Of a DNA stretch of 64,000 nucleotides, positions 53,350-62,432 are shown in pieces; position 1 is the stretch's first letter; each line of letters opens with the position of its first letter. Source of the DNA: Anderseniella sp. (GTDB lineage Bacteria; Pseudomonadota; Alphaproteobacteria; Rhizobiales; Aestuariivirgaceae). Both the position numbers and the translations under genes were made by a program. The stretch lies in the NCBI GenBank assembly GCA_030626025.1, contig DAOUPT010000008.1, positions 22,181 to 86,180 of the forward strand. Direction: 5' to 3'. The notes under the pieces are model-generated. The model worked only from the letters and a program-made list of their open reading frames with translations. It had not been told where the DNA came from and made no database searches.

Positions 53350-53982
53350 TTACTTGGTACCAAACATCCGGTCACCCGCATCGCCCAAACCGGGCACAAT
53401 ATAGCCGTTTTCATTGAGGTGACTGTCAACAGCCCCGGTAACGATATCAACATCAGGATGAGCAGCCGTCAACGCCTTGATACCTTCAGGGGCCGCCAGC
53501 AAACAAACAAATCTGATATTTCTGGCACCGTTTTCCTTCAGCTGATCAATCGCTGCAATAACCGAATTGCCGGTCGCCAGCATCGGGTCAACAACCACAC
53601 AATAGCGCTCACTCATTGCTTCGGGCAGTTTTAGATAATACTGAACCGGCTTCAGGGTTTCGTGATCGCGATACAAGCCAATAAAACCCACCCGCGCCGA
53701 AGGCACCAGATCAAGCATCCCTTCCAGCAAACCATTGCCGGCTCTCAGGATAGAAACAAGCACCAGTTTTTTACCCGCCAGAATCGGAGCATCCATTTTT
53801 TCCAGTGGCGTTTCTATTTCCTTAGTTGTGGTCGGCAGGTCGCGCAACACTTCATAGGTCAGCAGATGAGCTATTTCGCGCAACAATTGCCGAAACACCG
53901 CCGATGGCGTATTCTTGTCCCGCATCAAGGTCAGTTTATGCTGAATTAATGGGTGTTTTACGTGATTAAGCTGCTCATGCAT
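53350..53982 (-). CDS. upp: uracil phosphoribosyltransferase
   Basis: A 210-residue enzyme that turns uracil and PRPP into UMP. Motifs are [33 protein letters not shown] (the PRPP loop) and [25 protein letters not shown] at the C terminus, all as in Upp. The start [18 protein letters not shown] is the usual start region. Normal length. Confidence 0.97.
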   Translation of the reverse strand: MHEQLNHVKHPLIQHKLTLMRDKNTPSAVFRQLLREIAHLLTYEVLRDLPTTTKEIETPLEKMDAPILAGKKLVLVSILRAGNGLLEGMLDLVPSARVGFIGLYRDHETLKPVQYYLKLPEAMSERYCVVVDPMLATGNSVIAAIDQLKENGARNIRFVCLLAAPEGIKALTAAHPDVDIVTGAVDSHLNENGYIVPGLGDAGDRMFGTK

Positions 53983-54034
53983 AATTCCTGCCCTGACTTT
54001 ATTGTTTTTCTACACATGCCTTGTAGCGGTAAAA

Positions 54035-55873
54035 TCAACCATCTGAAAACTGTAATTTTGCCAACCGTGCATAAAGTCCACCTTTTTTCATCAAGGCATC
54101 ATGATGGCCCTCATCAACCACCCTGCCTTCTTCCAAAACGACAATACGATCAGCATTCCTCACCGTGGCCAGGCGATGAGCAATGACCAGCGTTGTTCTG
54201 TCCTTCATCAGCTCTTCAAGCGCCGCCTGAACGTGTTTTTCGCTTTCCGCGTCAAGAGCACTTGTTGCCTCGTCAAGCAACAAAATCGGCGCATTACGCA
54301 GAATAGCACGAGCAATGGCAATCCGTTGACGCTGCCCACCTGACAGTTTCGTCCCGCGCTCACCGACCTGCTCATCCATACCAGCTGGCAAACGGTCAAC
54401 AAATTCATCAACCCGCGCCGCTGCCGCAGCAGCCAACACGTCTTCCTTGCTCGCATCTGGTCGGCCAAATCGGATATTTTCCAGAATAGATGTTGAAAAC
54501 AACACCGCATCCTGCGGCACCGATGCTATCTGGCCACGCAAATCCTTGGGGTCAAGACGCTTTACATCAATTCCATCGACAACCACAGTTCCCTTTTGCG
54601 GGTCATAAAACCTGGTGATCAGACCAAAAACCGTACTTTTGCCCGCGCCCGACGGACCGACAATCGCAACAATCTCACCTTGCTTGACCGTCAAACTCAC
54701 CCCGTTCAGCGCCAGTTCGTCAGGCCGGGCGGGATAGGAAAAGTCCACGGCTTCAAAAGCAATCGAACCAGTTGTAATATCCGGCAAACTTTCAGGATTT
54801 TTCGGAGCTGAAATCAACGGAGCGGTTTCCTGCAATTCATGCAAACGCTCAGCAGCACCAGCTGCCAGTTGCACCTCACCCCAAACTTCCGACAGAGAAC
54901 CAAGCGCACCAGCGGCAAAAACCGCATAGAGCACAAATTGGCCAAGAGACCCCGGTGACAACCGACCAGCCAGAACATCTTGCGCCCCGAGCCACAACAC
55001 TCCAACCACCGAGCCGAATGCAATGAATATGATCAACGCCGTTAAAATTGCCCGTGCAAAAGTCCGATGCCTTGCCACATCAAAGGCAGATTGAGTAGCT
55101 GCACCAAAAGCATTGCTCATCCGCTGCTCCTGATTATTAGCCTGAACCGCCTTTACCGCCCCCAGTGTTTCCTGCGCAAGCGCCGCAGATCCTGCCAGGG
55201 TATCTTGTGCATCGCGCGACAATTTACGCACCCGACGACCAAACAACACCAGCGTTGGCACCATCACCGCAATCGCCAGCAACACCAGTCCGGAAAATTT
55301 AAGACTGGTCACCGCCATCATCACCACGGCCCCAACCAGCATGAAAATATTTCGCAAAGCCACCGAAATCGTCGACCCAAACAGCGATTTCAGTTGGGTG
55401 GTATCAGCCGTTAAACGAGACAAAACCTCACCTGTGTGAGCGGTTTCAAAAAACGCCGGACTGAGTGTCAGCAAATGAGAAAACACCTGATCCCGCAAAT
55501 CAGCCACCAGTCTCTCACCGATCCAGGTGACAAAATAATACCGGCTGGCACTGGCCAGCGCCAAAACTCCAACAACAACCAGCATCATGCCAAAATACTG
55601 ATCAACAAATTGCGTTGCTTCAGTTGAAAACCCTTTGTCAATCACCCGGCGCACCGCCAATGGTATCGCCAGCATCGCTCCGGCCGCGGCAAGCAGGGCA
55701 ATCAGCGCCATGATCACTTTGGAACGATGCTTGAGCACCAACGGCATCAAATGTTTCAAGGGTGTCAGGTTTCGTGACTTTGCCCGTTGGCCCGTTTCAA
55801 CAGAAAACGCCGCCAAATCAGCCTGCGCCTGTTTTTGCTCATCATTTTCGCTTGTTTTCAAAGCGTTGGCCAT
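54035..55873 (-). CDS. ABC exporter half-transporter (MsbA/ABCB type)
   Basis: A 612-residue fused permease-ATPase. About six helices fill residues about 45-330 (VIMALIALLAAAGAMLAIP, MMLVVVGVLALASA, YVTWIGERLV-type exporter loop), followed by the ATPase: GPSGAGKST, Q-loop region SVPQDAVLFSTSI, LSGGQRQR and LLLDEATSALD. It works as a dimer and probably exports a lipid, peptide or drug. Its next neighbour in the opposite direction is rpmE, a pairing often seen in rhizobia. The substrate is unknown. Confidence 0.93.
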   Translation of the reverse strand: MANALKTSENDEQKQAQADLAAFSVETGQRAKSRNLTPLKHLMPLVLKHRSKVIMALIALLAAAGAMLAIPLAVRRVIDKGFSTEATQFVDQYFGMMLVVVGVLALASASRYYFVTWIGERLVADLRDQVFSHLLTLSPAFFETAHTGEVLSRLTADTTQLKSLFGSTISVALRNIFMLVGAVVMMAVTSLKFSGLVLLAIAVMVPTLVLFGRRVRKLSRDAQDTLAGSAALAQETLGAVKAVQANNQEQRMSNAFGAATQSAFDVARHRTFARAILTALIIFIAFGSVVGVLWLGAQDVLAGRLSPGSLGQFVLYAVFAAGALGSLSEVWGEVQLAAGAAERLHELQETAPLISAPKNPESLPDITTGSIAFEAVDFSYPARPDELALNGVSLTVKQGEIVAIVGPSGAGKSTVFGLITRFYDPQKGTVVVDGIDVKRLDPKDLRGQIASVPQDAVLFSTSILENIRFGRPDASKEDVLAAAAAARVDEFVDRLPAGMDEQVGERGTKLSGGQRQRIAIARAILRNAPILLLDEATSALDAESEKHVQAALEELMKDRTTLVIAHRLATVRNADRIVVLEEGRVVDEGHHDALMKKGGLYARLAKLQFSDG

Positions 55874-56079
55874 AAATTTTGTCCTTTAAATGCTGTTGTC
55901 AGGTGTTAAAGCTGAAAACAGGGCGTTATACAAACACAAACTGGTACTGAGACGAATTACAGCACTTGCCACCAAACGCCCTGTCATGTATAGAACCGCT
56001 AATTCAAAAGCAAGTTATGCCACAATTTATGCAGCGGTGCACAAACCTGCACAGCTGCCGATATTTAGAGTTCAAGATT

Positions 56080-56301
56080 ATGAAAAGCGAAATTCACCCC
56101 GATTACCACAAAATCACTGTTGCCCTGACAGATGGCTCAACATTTGATACCTTCTCGACCTGGGGAAAAGAAGGTGACAAGCTTCAGCTTGATATTGACC
56201 CCAAAACTCACCCGGCCTGGACCGGTGGCAACCAGCAACTTCTTGATCGCGGCGGCCGCGTTTCCCGCTTCAACCAAAAGTTCGGCTTTCTCAAAAAATA
56301 G
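56080..56301 (+). CDS. rpmE: ribosomal protein L31 (cysteine-free form)
   Basis: A 73-residue L31 with [26 protein letters not shown] and the C-terminal [14 protein letters not shown]. None of the zinc-binding cysteines of the C+ type is present. The start is ATG 56080; an upstream frame from 55966 is not part of the gene. It is followed by a bidirectional terminator. Confidence 0.95.
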   Translation: MKSEIHPDYHKITVALTDGSTFDTFSTWGKEGDKLQLDIDPKTHPAWTGGNQQLLDRGGRVSRFNQKFGFLKK

Positions 56302-56326
56302 CGCCTGCGGCGCTGGCTGTTATTTT
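56293..56326. terminator. bidirectional terminator between rpmE and plsC
   Basis: AGCGCC and GGCGCT (56300-56314) form a perfect six-base-pair hairpin with a three-base loop. On the minus strand it is followed by ATTTTTT, which ends plsC transcripts; on the plus strand a T run (ATTTTTT) follows about eight bases later, which may end rpmE transcripts. Confidence 0.75.
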
Positions 56327-57084
56327 TTGGCAGCATATTCTTTTAAGCCCTCTTCAACCAGCCTGCTGGTGATATCTTCAATTGCCTTTTGCAATACAGG
56401 AGAGAACTCCTTGCGCTTTAAACCGGCTTCAATTGGCGGTCCAAATTCTACAACAATAGTCCCGGGAAAGCGCAAGAATTTGCGCCTCGGCCAATAAAGC
56501 CCCGAATTCAAGCCAAATGGCACTGCTGGCACATCCAGTTTCAGATAAAGCGCGGCGGCACCTGGTTTATAATCTGGTTCTGCTTCCGGGTGCTTACGGG
56601 TCCCTTCAGGAAAAATAAGAATCTGGCGACCTTGCGTGACACTTTTTTTAACCGACTTGATCAGACTGCGCAGCCCGTTAGCTGCAGAACCACGATCGAC
56701 AGCAATCATCTGAAACTTGAGAGCAAACCAACCAAACAACGGAATGTAAGTCAACTCGCGCTTTAGAACAATTGCCGGATCATCCACCATCGTCAACACG
56801 GCAAATGTTTCCCACAAGGACTGGTGTTTGCCGATCAACAAGCACGGCCCATCGGGAACATGTTCAAGCCCGCGCACCTCAACCCTGGTACCAACAATAA
56901 CTTTCATCCACCACATGCTCACATGGGCCCAGGCTTGCAAAGCCCGGATTGACCACTTGCGCGGTGTAAAGAAAAACCCGAAACCAGCGACCAGAAACAC
57001 AATCAGATTGAGATAAAAAACCACATTGAAAATCAGTGACCGGACAATCAAACTCAGTGTTGGTTTTTTAGCCTTAAACAACAT
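56320..57084 (-). CDS. plsC: 1-acyl-glycerol-3-phosphate acyltransferase
   Basis: A 254-residue membrane acyltransferase with an N-terminal helix (FNVVFYLNLIVFLVAGFGFFF). The catalytic motif reads LIGKHQSLWETF: His-X4-Glu instead of the usual His-X4-Asp, a variant worth noting. The acceptor motif IFPEGTRKHPEAEPDY and VPFGLNSGLYWPRR are present. It acylates lysophosphatidic acid to phosphatidic acid. The start overlaps the end of ftsX by 11 bases, so it is in the ftsEX operon. Confidence 0.93.
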   Translation of the reverse strand: MLFKAKKPTLSLIVRSLIFNVVFYLNLIVFLVAGFGFFFTPRKWSIRALQAWAHVSMWWMKVIVGTRVEVRGLEHVPDGPCLLIGKHQSLWETFAVLTMVDDPAIVLKRELTYIPLFGWFALKFQMIAVDRGSAANGLRSLIKSVKKSVTQGRQILIFPEGTRKHPEAEPDYKPGAAALYLKLDVPAVPFGLNSGLYWPRRKFLRFPGTIVVEFGPPIEAGLKRKEFSPVLQKAIEDITSRLVEEGLKEYAAKK

Positions 57085-58003
57085 TGCTCAATATCCTCAA
57101 AATCGCCAGTCGTGCCGCAACCAGACAAAGCAACGTTGCAACAATCGGCACCAGAAGAAACAACAGATAGGTTACCGAGGTAACATCAGGTGTGCCAACC
57201 AGCAGTCCATAACTGGCATCAGCCAAACCACTGGACGCCGGACCGCCGCTGCTTATGCCAAGCACAATAAAGGTTGCCATGCCGGCAAACATGCCCAACA
57301 ATCCCGACTGCAACCCGGCCCGCAGAAATTGCCACTGCACCTGCCGGGCAATAAACGGATCACTGGCACCAACAAAATGCAAAACCTCAACCACCTGCCG
57401 GTTTGCATCAAGAGCAGCGCGCGAAGCAAAAATCACCAGCGCGATCGCCGAAAGGGTTATTAACACCAGCACCGCGACGCCGAGATTGACCAGACTGCTC
57501 CCCATTCGCGTCAGTTCAGCCTGCCAGCGCCGGTGGGTATCAAGACTGGCACCTTTTACTTTCGCTTTAAGTTCACTTTCCAGCTTGATGAAATCCGGCT
57601 CAGCTTTTTTATCTATTGTTACCGCAACAAGCCGCGGCACCGGCAATTGATCCAGAATATCTGCATTGCCCAACCATGGTTCCAACAATTTGGCACCTGC
57701 TTCCTTATCCAGTATCTTGTAGCTGCTCACACCGGGTGTCAGGTCAAGGATTGCCGAAATAACAGCCAGTTTTTCTGACATTTTTACACCATCGGTCGGG
57801 CGAACCTGAACCGTAACTTCACCGGCAATATCAGACGACCAGTCATTAACCGCCCGGTTGATCAAAACCAGTGCGCCAATCGACAGACAGGCGAGATAAC
57901 ACATCACCGTCATCGCAATCATCAGGGTGCGAAGTGGCATCTGCGAGCGTGGCATAAGGCCACTGGCCCTTTTGTGCTGTTTGTGTTTGCCAATCGATGC
58001 CAT
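57074..58003 (-). CDS. ftsX: cell-division protein FtsX
   Basis: A 309-residue membrane protein with a first helix after a basic N terminus (TLMIAMTVMCYLACLSIGALV), an extracellular loop of about 140 residues, and three helices near the C terminus (about residues 175-300) in the MacB/FtsX permease fold. With FtsE it links the divisome to peptidoglycan hydrolases. Its start follows directly on the ftsE stop, and its end overlaps plsC by 11 bases. Confidence 0.93.
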   Translation of the reverse strand: MASIGKHKQHKRASGLMPRSQMPLRTLMIAMTVMCYLACLSIGALVLINRAVNDWSSDIAGEVTVQVRPTDGVKMSEKLAVISAILDLTPGVSSYKILDKEAGAKLLEPWLGNADILDQLPVPRLVAVTIDKKAEPDFIKLESELKAKVKGASLDTHRRWQAELTRMGSSLVNLGVAVLVLITLSAIALVIFASRAALDANRQVVEVLHFVGASDPFIARQVQWQFLRAGLQSGLLGMFAGMATFIVLGISSGGPASSGLADASYGLLVGTPDVTSVTYLLFLLVPIVATLLCLVAARLAILRILSNVV

Positions 58004-58684
58004 CTAGCCAAACTCCAATCGGCCGTCATCCAGCACCAATACTGGCCCCTTTGATCTGGCAATCAAATTGGTGTCATGTGTCGCTATAACAATTGTCGTG
58101 CCAAATTTGTTAAGCTCGGCAAACAGCCGCAACAAACGTTGCGCCATGGCCGGATCAACATTGCCCGTTGGCTCATCAGCAAGCAACAGATCGGGTTGGG
58201 TAATCACTGCCCGCGCAATTGCCACCCGCTGTTTTTCCCCGCCCGAAAGAACTGGCGGAAAGGCATCAGCATAATCAGCCAGTCCGACCCAATTCAGCAA
58301 TTCCAGCACATTATCACGATAATCTTTAGACTTTTGCCCGGCCACCCGCAGTGGCAAAGCAATATTTTCAAACGTTGTCAAATGATCCAGTAGCCGAAAG
58401 TCCTGAAACACCACCCCGATTTTGCGCCGGATTTTTGGCAATTCCCGATGCGGAAGGGTCGCCATATCACGCCCGAACATGCTGATCAAACCCCGCGTTG
58501 GCTGCTTGGTTAAAAACAACAACCGCAACAACGAAGTCTTGCCCGCCCCAGATGGTCCGGTTAAAAACTGAAATGATCCAGCCTGTAGTTCCAAGTTCAC
58601 ATCACGCAAAACCTCACGCCCCGTGCCATAGCGAAGTCCGACATTCTGCAGGCTGACGATAGATGGAGCACTACTCACCAGCAA
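58004..58684 (-). CDS. ftsE: cell-division ATPase FtsE
   Basis: A 226-residue ABC ATPase with Walker A GPSGAGKTSLLR, Q-loop VFQDFRLLDHLTTFEN (the FtsE-like DFRLL), signature LSGGEKQR and Walker B LLLADEPTGNVD. It partners with FtsX. The start is TTG at 58684 or GTG two codons later; GAGG lies upstream and both are possible. The order ftsE-ftsX-plsC is the standard one in alphaproteobacteria. Confidence 0.94.
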   Translation of the reverse strand: MLVSSAPSIVSLQNVGLRYGTGREVLRDVNLELQAGSFQFLTGPSGAGKTSLLRLLFLTKQPTRGLISMFGRDMATLPHRELPKIRRKIGVVFQDFRLLDHLTTFENIALPLRVAGQKSKDYRDNVLELLNWVGLADYADAFPPVLSGGEKQRVAIARAVITQPDLLLADEPTGNVDPAMAQRLLRLFAELNKFGTTIVIATHDTNLIARSKGPVLVLDDGRLEFG

Positions 58685-58832
58685 TCAACCTCGAACCTGT
58701 TTAAACGCGTTTAACGCGGAATTAACCATAATCTGGCCCTATATGCTTTAGAAATTCTGCTCTCACTATATTTGTAGCTCTGGCAAAATTTCTGGAAGTT
58801 AGTTTAGCGAATCAATTTGAGTATTTTGTGCC

Positions 58833-59630
58833 ATGATAATTGCCTGCCCGTCTTGTGCAACACACCATAACCTTCCCGATGATGATTTTGCCGCAGATGG
58901 CTCAATCATCAAATGTGCCTCCTGTAGCCATTCATGGCTCGAAGCCCGGGCAATTGAGGTTATTGATTCGAACCAGATTACTGATCTTGTACATCAAGAC
59001 GTTGGCATAAACCATGACAGCTTTTCTCCATCAACTAATTTGCCAGCCATTCCCGATGCCCCGGATCTGGAATATGAAGCGGCCCGTATTGCCAAAGCGG
59101 TCAGGCAGGCAGAATCCAAACGCCTTGCGGCAGAAAAAATCCGCCGGGCAAAAACCCGCGGCTGGCTTTCACTGGCCGCCTGCATTTGCACTCCCTTAGC
59201 CTTTGCTGCAATGTTTCCTGAAACCATCGTGCGGGCTCTGCCCGGATCGATTGCTGTCTATGATAAAATCGGTATCAATGTAAACATCCACGGTTTCACC
59301 TTTGCCAATATCAGCCATCAATATTTAATGGCCAACGGCACCCGGGTACTGGCCATTCGCGGTGAGATCATCAATGTATCAAGTAGCGAAAAAACTGTCC
59401 CTTCCCTGCATTTCACCCTGCGCGATAAATCCCGCAAGGCGGTTTATAATTGGTCTCTCAACGGCATTTCACGCCGCCCGCTACGCCCCGGTACTGCAAC
59501 AGGTTTTCTGACCCGGGTTGCCGAACCTCCGAAACTTGCGGATGATTTTCAGATTCGCTTTGCACAAGCAGGCGAAACCGCTAAGACTGCGTCTTATGAA
59601 AATCATACAAATAAACGGTCACAAAATTGA
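58833..59630 (+). CDS. MJ0042-type zinc-ribbon membrane protein
   Basis: A 265-residue protein that starts with a zinc ribbon: IIACPSCATHHNLPDD and IKCASCSHSWLEA (two CxxC pairs). After a charged linker there is a single transmembrane helix (SLAACICTPLAFAAMF) and a C-terminal periplasmic domain with VLAIRGEIINVSSSEKTVP, which resembles the DUF3426-type extension. Often found next to ftsE in alphaproteobacteria. Its role in cell division or surface sensing is unproven. hpt begins inside its 3' end (35-base overlap). Confidence 0.82.
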   Translation: MIIACPSCATHHNLPDDDFAADGSIIKCASCSHSWLEARAIEVIDSNQITDLVHQDVGINHDSFSPSTNLPAIPDAPDLEYEAARIAKAVRQAESKRLAAEKIRRAKTRGWLSLAACICTPLAFAAMFPETIVRALPGSIAVYDKIGINVNIHGFTFANISHQYLMANGTRVLAIRGEIINVSSSEKTVPSLHFTLRDKSRKAVYNWSLNGISRRPLRPGTATGFLTRVAEPPKLADDFQIRFAQAGETAKTASYENHTNKRSQN

Positions 59631-60147
59631 GGTGCTTTTTTCCCAAAGCACGATTGCCAAACGGGTCGATGAAATGGCCTTTGAAGTGGCTGAAACAGAA
59701 CCGCAAAAGCTGCTCGCGGTCCCGGTCCTGAAAGGCAGCTTTATATTTGCTGCTGACCTGCTGCGCTCTTTTCACAGCGCCGACTTGCTGCCTGAAGTCG
59801 ACTTCATGATGCTCTCAAGCTATCGCGACAAGACCACCTCATCTGGCCAGGTTGAAATCCTCCGTGATATCCAGACCGATGTCACAGACCGCGATGTCCT
59901 GCTGATTGATGACATTCTCGAATCCGGCCGCACCCTGGCATTTGCCAAGGACCTGCTGATTGCCCGTGGTGCCCGCAGGGTGATGATCGCCATCCTGCTC
60001 GATAAACCACACAAACGCGCCGTCGATATTCAGGCCGAGTTCTGCGGCTTTGAATGCCCGGATAAGTTCGTTGTCGGCTACGGCATGGACATGGGCCACG
60101 CCTACCGCCAGCTGCCCTTTGTCGGCGCAGTCATCAACGCTGGCTAA
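59596..60147 (+). CDS. hpt: hypoxanthine phosphoribosyltransferase
   Basis: A 183-residue purine salvage enzyme forming IMP (and GMP) from the base and PRPP. The start is ATG 59596; a longer frame upstream lies within the previous gene. Motifs are LLAVPVLKGSFIFAADLLR, DFMMLSSYRDKT and the PRPP loop DRDVLLIDDILESGRTLAF. The C-terminal VVGYGMDMGHAYRQLP is also typical. Its stop is immediately followed, without a gap, by the stop of the convergent aquaporin gene. Confidence 0.95.
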   Translation: MKIIQINGHKIEVLFSQSTIAKRVDEMAFEVAETEPQKLLAVPVLKGSFIFAADLLRSFHSADLLPEVDFMMLSSYRDKTTSSGQVEILRDIQTDVTDRDVLLIDDILESGRTLAFAKDLLIARGARRVMIAILLDKPHKRAVDIQAEFCGFECPDKFVVGYGMDMGHAYRQLPFVGAVINAG

Positions 60148-60834
60148 TCAGTTCTTCACCGGTTTGGGCACAAGCAACCAGCCAGCAACAAACATCGCAA
60201 CAACTGCACCGGCCAGTTCAGCAGCAATAAACAACGGACTGTCCAGCGGACGAATACCGGCAAATGTATCGGAAAAACTACGGGCAATGGTCACTGCTGG
60301 ATTGGCAAAAGACGTTGACGCCGTGAACCAGTAGGCCGCGGTAATGTACAGGCCAACAGCCATCGGCACCGCAGAGGCGTTAGCCCGCAATGTCGCCAAT
60401 ATGGTAAACACCAGGCCGAATGTTGCCACCCCTTCGGCAAACCATTGCGGGGGACCGGTGCGCACTTTTTGTGAAAACTGAATAAGGCTTTCATCAAACA
60501 TCAGATGCGCCGCAGCCACCCCAAGCAGCCCGCCAATGATCTGAAACACCACAAACTTAACCGCTTCCGGCTTCTCCAACTCTCCGCGCAAGGCAAAAAC
60601 CAGTGTCACCGCCGGGTTAAAATGGGCTCCCGAGATCGGCCCCAACATGGTGATCAACACCGCCAGAATTGCTCCCGTAGGAATGGTGTTGCCAAGCAGC
60701 GCAATCGCCACATTTCCCCCGGCCAAATTCTCAGCCATGATCCCCGAACCAACCACTGTTACCAGCAGAAACGCCGTTCCAATACACTCAGCCGCCAGCC
60801 GCTGGCCAGCGCTATACACAATACCGTCAGACAT
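60148..60834 (-). CDS. aqpS: MIP-family aquaglyceroporin (AqpS-like)
   Basis: A 228-residue, six-helix channel with both NPA boxes: ISGAHFNPAVTLVFALRG and STSFANPAVTIARSFSDTFAGI. Its gene overlaps the arsR gene by eight bases, the arrangement of rhizobial arsR-aqpS, where the channel lets arsenite leave or methylated arsenicals enter. So a metalloid role is likely. The similarity is to the AqpS group by context rather than by a unique residue. No arsC or arsH is adjacent. Confidence 0.88.
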   Translation of the reverse strand: MSDGIVYSAGQRLAAECIGTAFLLVTVVGSGIMAENLAGGNVAIALLGNTIPTGAILAVLITMLGPISGAHFNPAVTLVFALRGELEKPEAVKFVVFQIIGGLLGVAAAHLMFDESLIQFSQKVRTGPPQWFAEGVATFGLVFTILATLRANASAVPMAVGLYITAAYWFTASTSFANPAVTIARSFSDTFAGIRPLDSPLFIAAELAGAVVAMFVAGWLLVPKPVKN

Positions 60835-61171
60835 GTTCCAGACGTTCCCCTACTGATTCATCAAATAATGGATCACACAATTCAGGCCGCCCGCCACAAC
60901 AATCTTCCATCAAAAATCCCAGCAATCCACGCATCGCCTGATAATTGGCATAATAACGAATAACCCGGCTCTGGCGCTCGCGCCTGATCAATCCGGCATT
61001 CTTTAAAATCGCCAGATGAGCCGACATGGTGTTTTGCACCACCCCAAGCTGATCGCCAATTTCACCCGCCGCCAAGCCCTTAGCTCCCGCCCTGACCAGA
61101 AGCCGAAAAGCCTCAAGCCGGGTGCGCTGCGACAGCGCCATCATTGTTTCAAGTGCACATTCTGTATCCAT
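60827..61171 (-). CDS. arsR: ArsR-family metalloid-responsive repressor
   Basis: A 114-residue winged-helix repressor with LSQRTRLEAFRLLVRAG, LAAGEIGDQLGVVQNTMSAH and LAILKNAGLIRRERQSR (the DNA-reading helices). A Cys-rich C-terminal tail, EDCCGGRPELC (about residues 90-99), is the probable As(III)/Sb(III) site, as in the C-terminal type of ArsR. It probably represses its own operon with the overlapping aquaglyceroporin gene and opens in the presence of arsenite. Confidence 0.93.
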   Translation of the reverse strand: MDTECALETMMALSQRTRLEAFRLLVRAGAKGLAAGEIGDQLGVVQNTMSAHLAILKNAGLIRRERQSRVIRYYANYQAMRGLLGFLMEDCCGGRPELCDPLFDESVGERLEHV

Positions 61172-61202
61172 ATATCGTTAATGCCGGATATATGGATATT
61201 AG

Positions 61203-61871
61203 TCAAGAAATATGCTCGGCAAAAAAATCAACAAGCCGCGCCCAGGCCTGTCTGGAGGCCACGGGGTCATAGCTGGCCCGCTCATCGCAATGAAACCCGT
61301 GCCCGGCCCCTTCATAGACATAGACATCACAATCATCTCGCAGCTCGGCTACATGATCAACGGCACTCATCGAAATGCCCTGATCAAGCGCCCCATAATG
61401 CATTTGCGTCGGGCAGCGCGGCGTCTCATGGGCAAACTCGGCAATACGCGCGCCATAAAAACAGCAAGCAGCTGACAGCCCCGCCAGCCGGGTTGCCGCC
61501 ATAAAGGCCACACTGCCGCCCAGACAAAACCCGACAATCCCCACTTTGCCCACATCGGCAATGGCTGCCCGGGCCGCCTCAACATCGCGCACAAACCCGA
61601 CCCAGTCTGCATCGGGCATAAATTTACGGGCCACCTCAACTTCTTCCGGCGAATACCCGCATTGGAAATTGCGCTCAACACGATCAAATATCGCCGGCGC
61701 GATCGCCACATAACCCAGTCCCGCCAACCGGTCACAAATCGAGCGAATGTGCGTATTCACCCCAAAAATCTCCTGAACAACCACAATCCCACCCCGCACT
61801 GCGCCCGAAGGATCAGCCCGATAAGCCCCAAATTCATGCCCGTCAGAAGAGTTAAGAACAACATCAACCAT
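61203..61871 (-). CDS. dienelactone-hydrolase-family alpha/beta hydrolase
   Basis: A 222-residue alpha/beta hydrolase from the ATG at 61871, with GGAGGT about ten bases upstream. The nucleophile elbow GIVGFCLGGSVAFM carries the catalytic Cys, the Asp (YGALDQGI) and His (EGAGHGFHCDER) complete the triad. Members cleave dienelactones or other small esters. The gene stands alone; the arsR start is about 30 bases downstream on the same strand. Confidence 0.9.
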   Translation of the reverse strand: MVDVVLNSSDGHEFGAYRADPSGAVRGGIVVVQEIFGVNTHIRSICDRLAGLGYVAIAPAIFDRVERNFQCGYSPEEVEVARKFMPDADWVGFVRDVEAARAAIADVGKVGIVGFCLGGSVAFMAATRLAGLSAACCFYGARIAEFAHETPRCPTQMHYGALDQGISMSAVDHVAELRDDCDVYVYEGAGHGFHCDERASYDPVASRQAWARLVDFFAEHIS

Positions 61872-61959
61872 CAAAAATTTACCTCCACAATTTTAGCTCC
61901 CACCCGCAATACTCTACCGTGACACCATTCAGGTCAAGGCTTGGGGTTTGATGGTTTTT

Positions 61960-62225
61960 ATACCCCTCGCGGCTGATCCTCACTTCGTTCGGGCCTCCGG
62001 GAGGGCGGCGCTAGCGCCGGGGTCCTCGCTACGCTCGTCCGCTGCGGTTTCAAAACAAACTTGAGAATGCGCAGCCGGAGGCGATGGCACATCCGTGTCA
62101 TCGCCGACTGGGCCATTGAGGCCCCGGCGCGCAATCGCGCCGTGCCCGCGCAGGCCCGACCAAAGGGTGGATACGCCGTGAGCGCAAACTCGACCCTCGC
62201 CGCATACCTCCAGCCAAAGCCTCCA
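61960..62225 (+). repeat. family A mosaic repeat, copy A3 (long)
   Basis: This copy contains the left part (TACCCCTCGCGGCT, then CTCACTTCGTTCGGGCCTCC), a 57-base hairpin module at 62022-62078 in reverse orientation to copy A2, and the right part with GGCGCGCAATCGCGCC (hairpin), CCCGCGCAGGCCCGACC and GTGAGCGCAAACTCGACCCTC. The right part is homologous to A4 on the opposite strand. It is the gene-free stretch before the DUF3644 gene. Confidence 0.85.
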
Positions 62226-62432
62226 AACCCCGCCCTCTTTATTGTCGAAATTGTTCCCAAAATGAGGAGGGATATTGTGATAATTAAGTGTATTTAGTAA
62301 ACAGCCAGGTTACCTACGAACGGTCAGCAGGGATGGAGCAGCCTCCATTGCACCAGATGCATAAAAATGCAAAACATATTGGAGGAGAAAATTATAACTC
62401 ACTAATGGCACTCAAATTGGGGACAGGTCAAA
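62226..62432 (+). other. gene-free, AT-rich upstream region of the DUF3644 gene
   Basis: After the repeat the sequence becomes AT-rich and shows no gene. It contains a strong GGAGGAG at 62381-62387 but no ATG at the right distance in the DUF3644 frame; the gene itself uses a weaker AGGT site. A 12-codon frame at 62405-62443 overlaps the gene start; it may be chance. The region probably holds the promoter of the gene downstream. Confidence 0.5.

Noticed and set aside
62061..62297. Open frame in the A3 repeat with a protein-like match to one in A4 (63734-63943)
   Set aside because: The two translations are alike only because the DNA repeats are alike. There is no good start site and the frame does not continue in A1 and A2.
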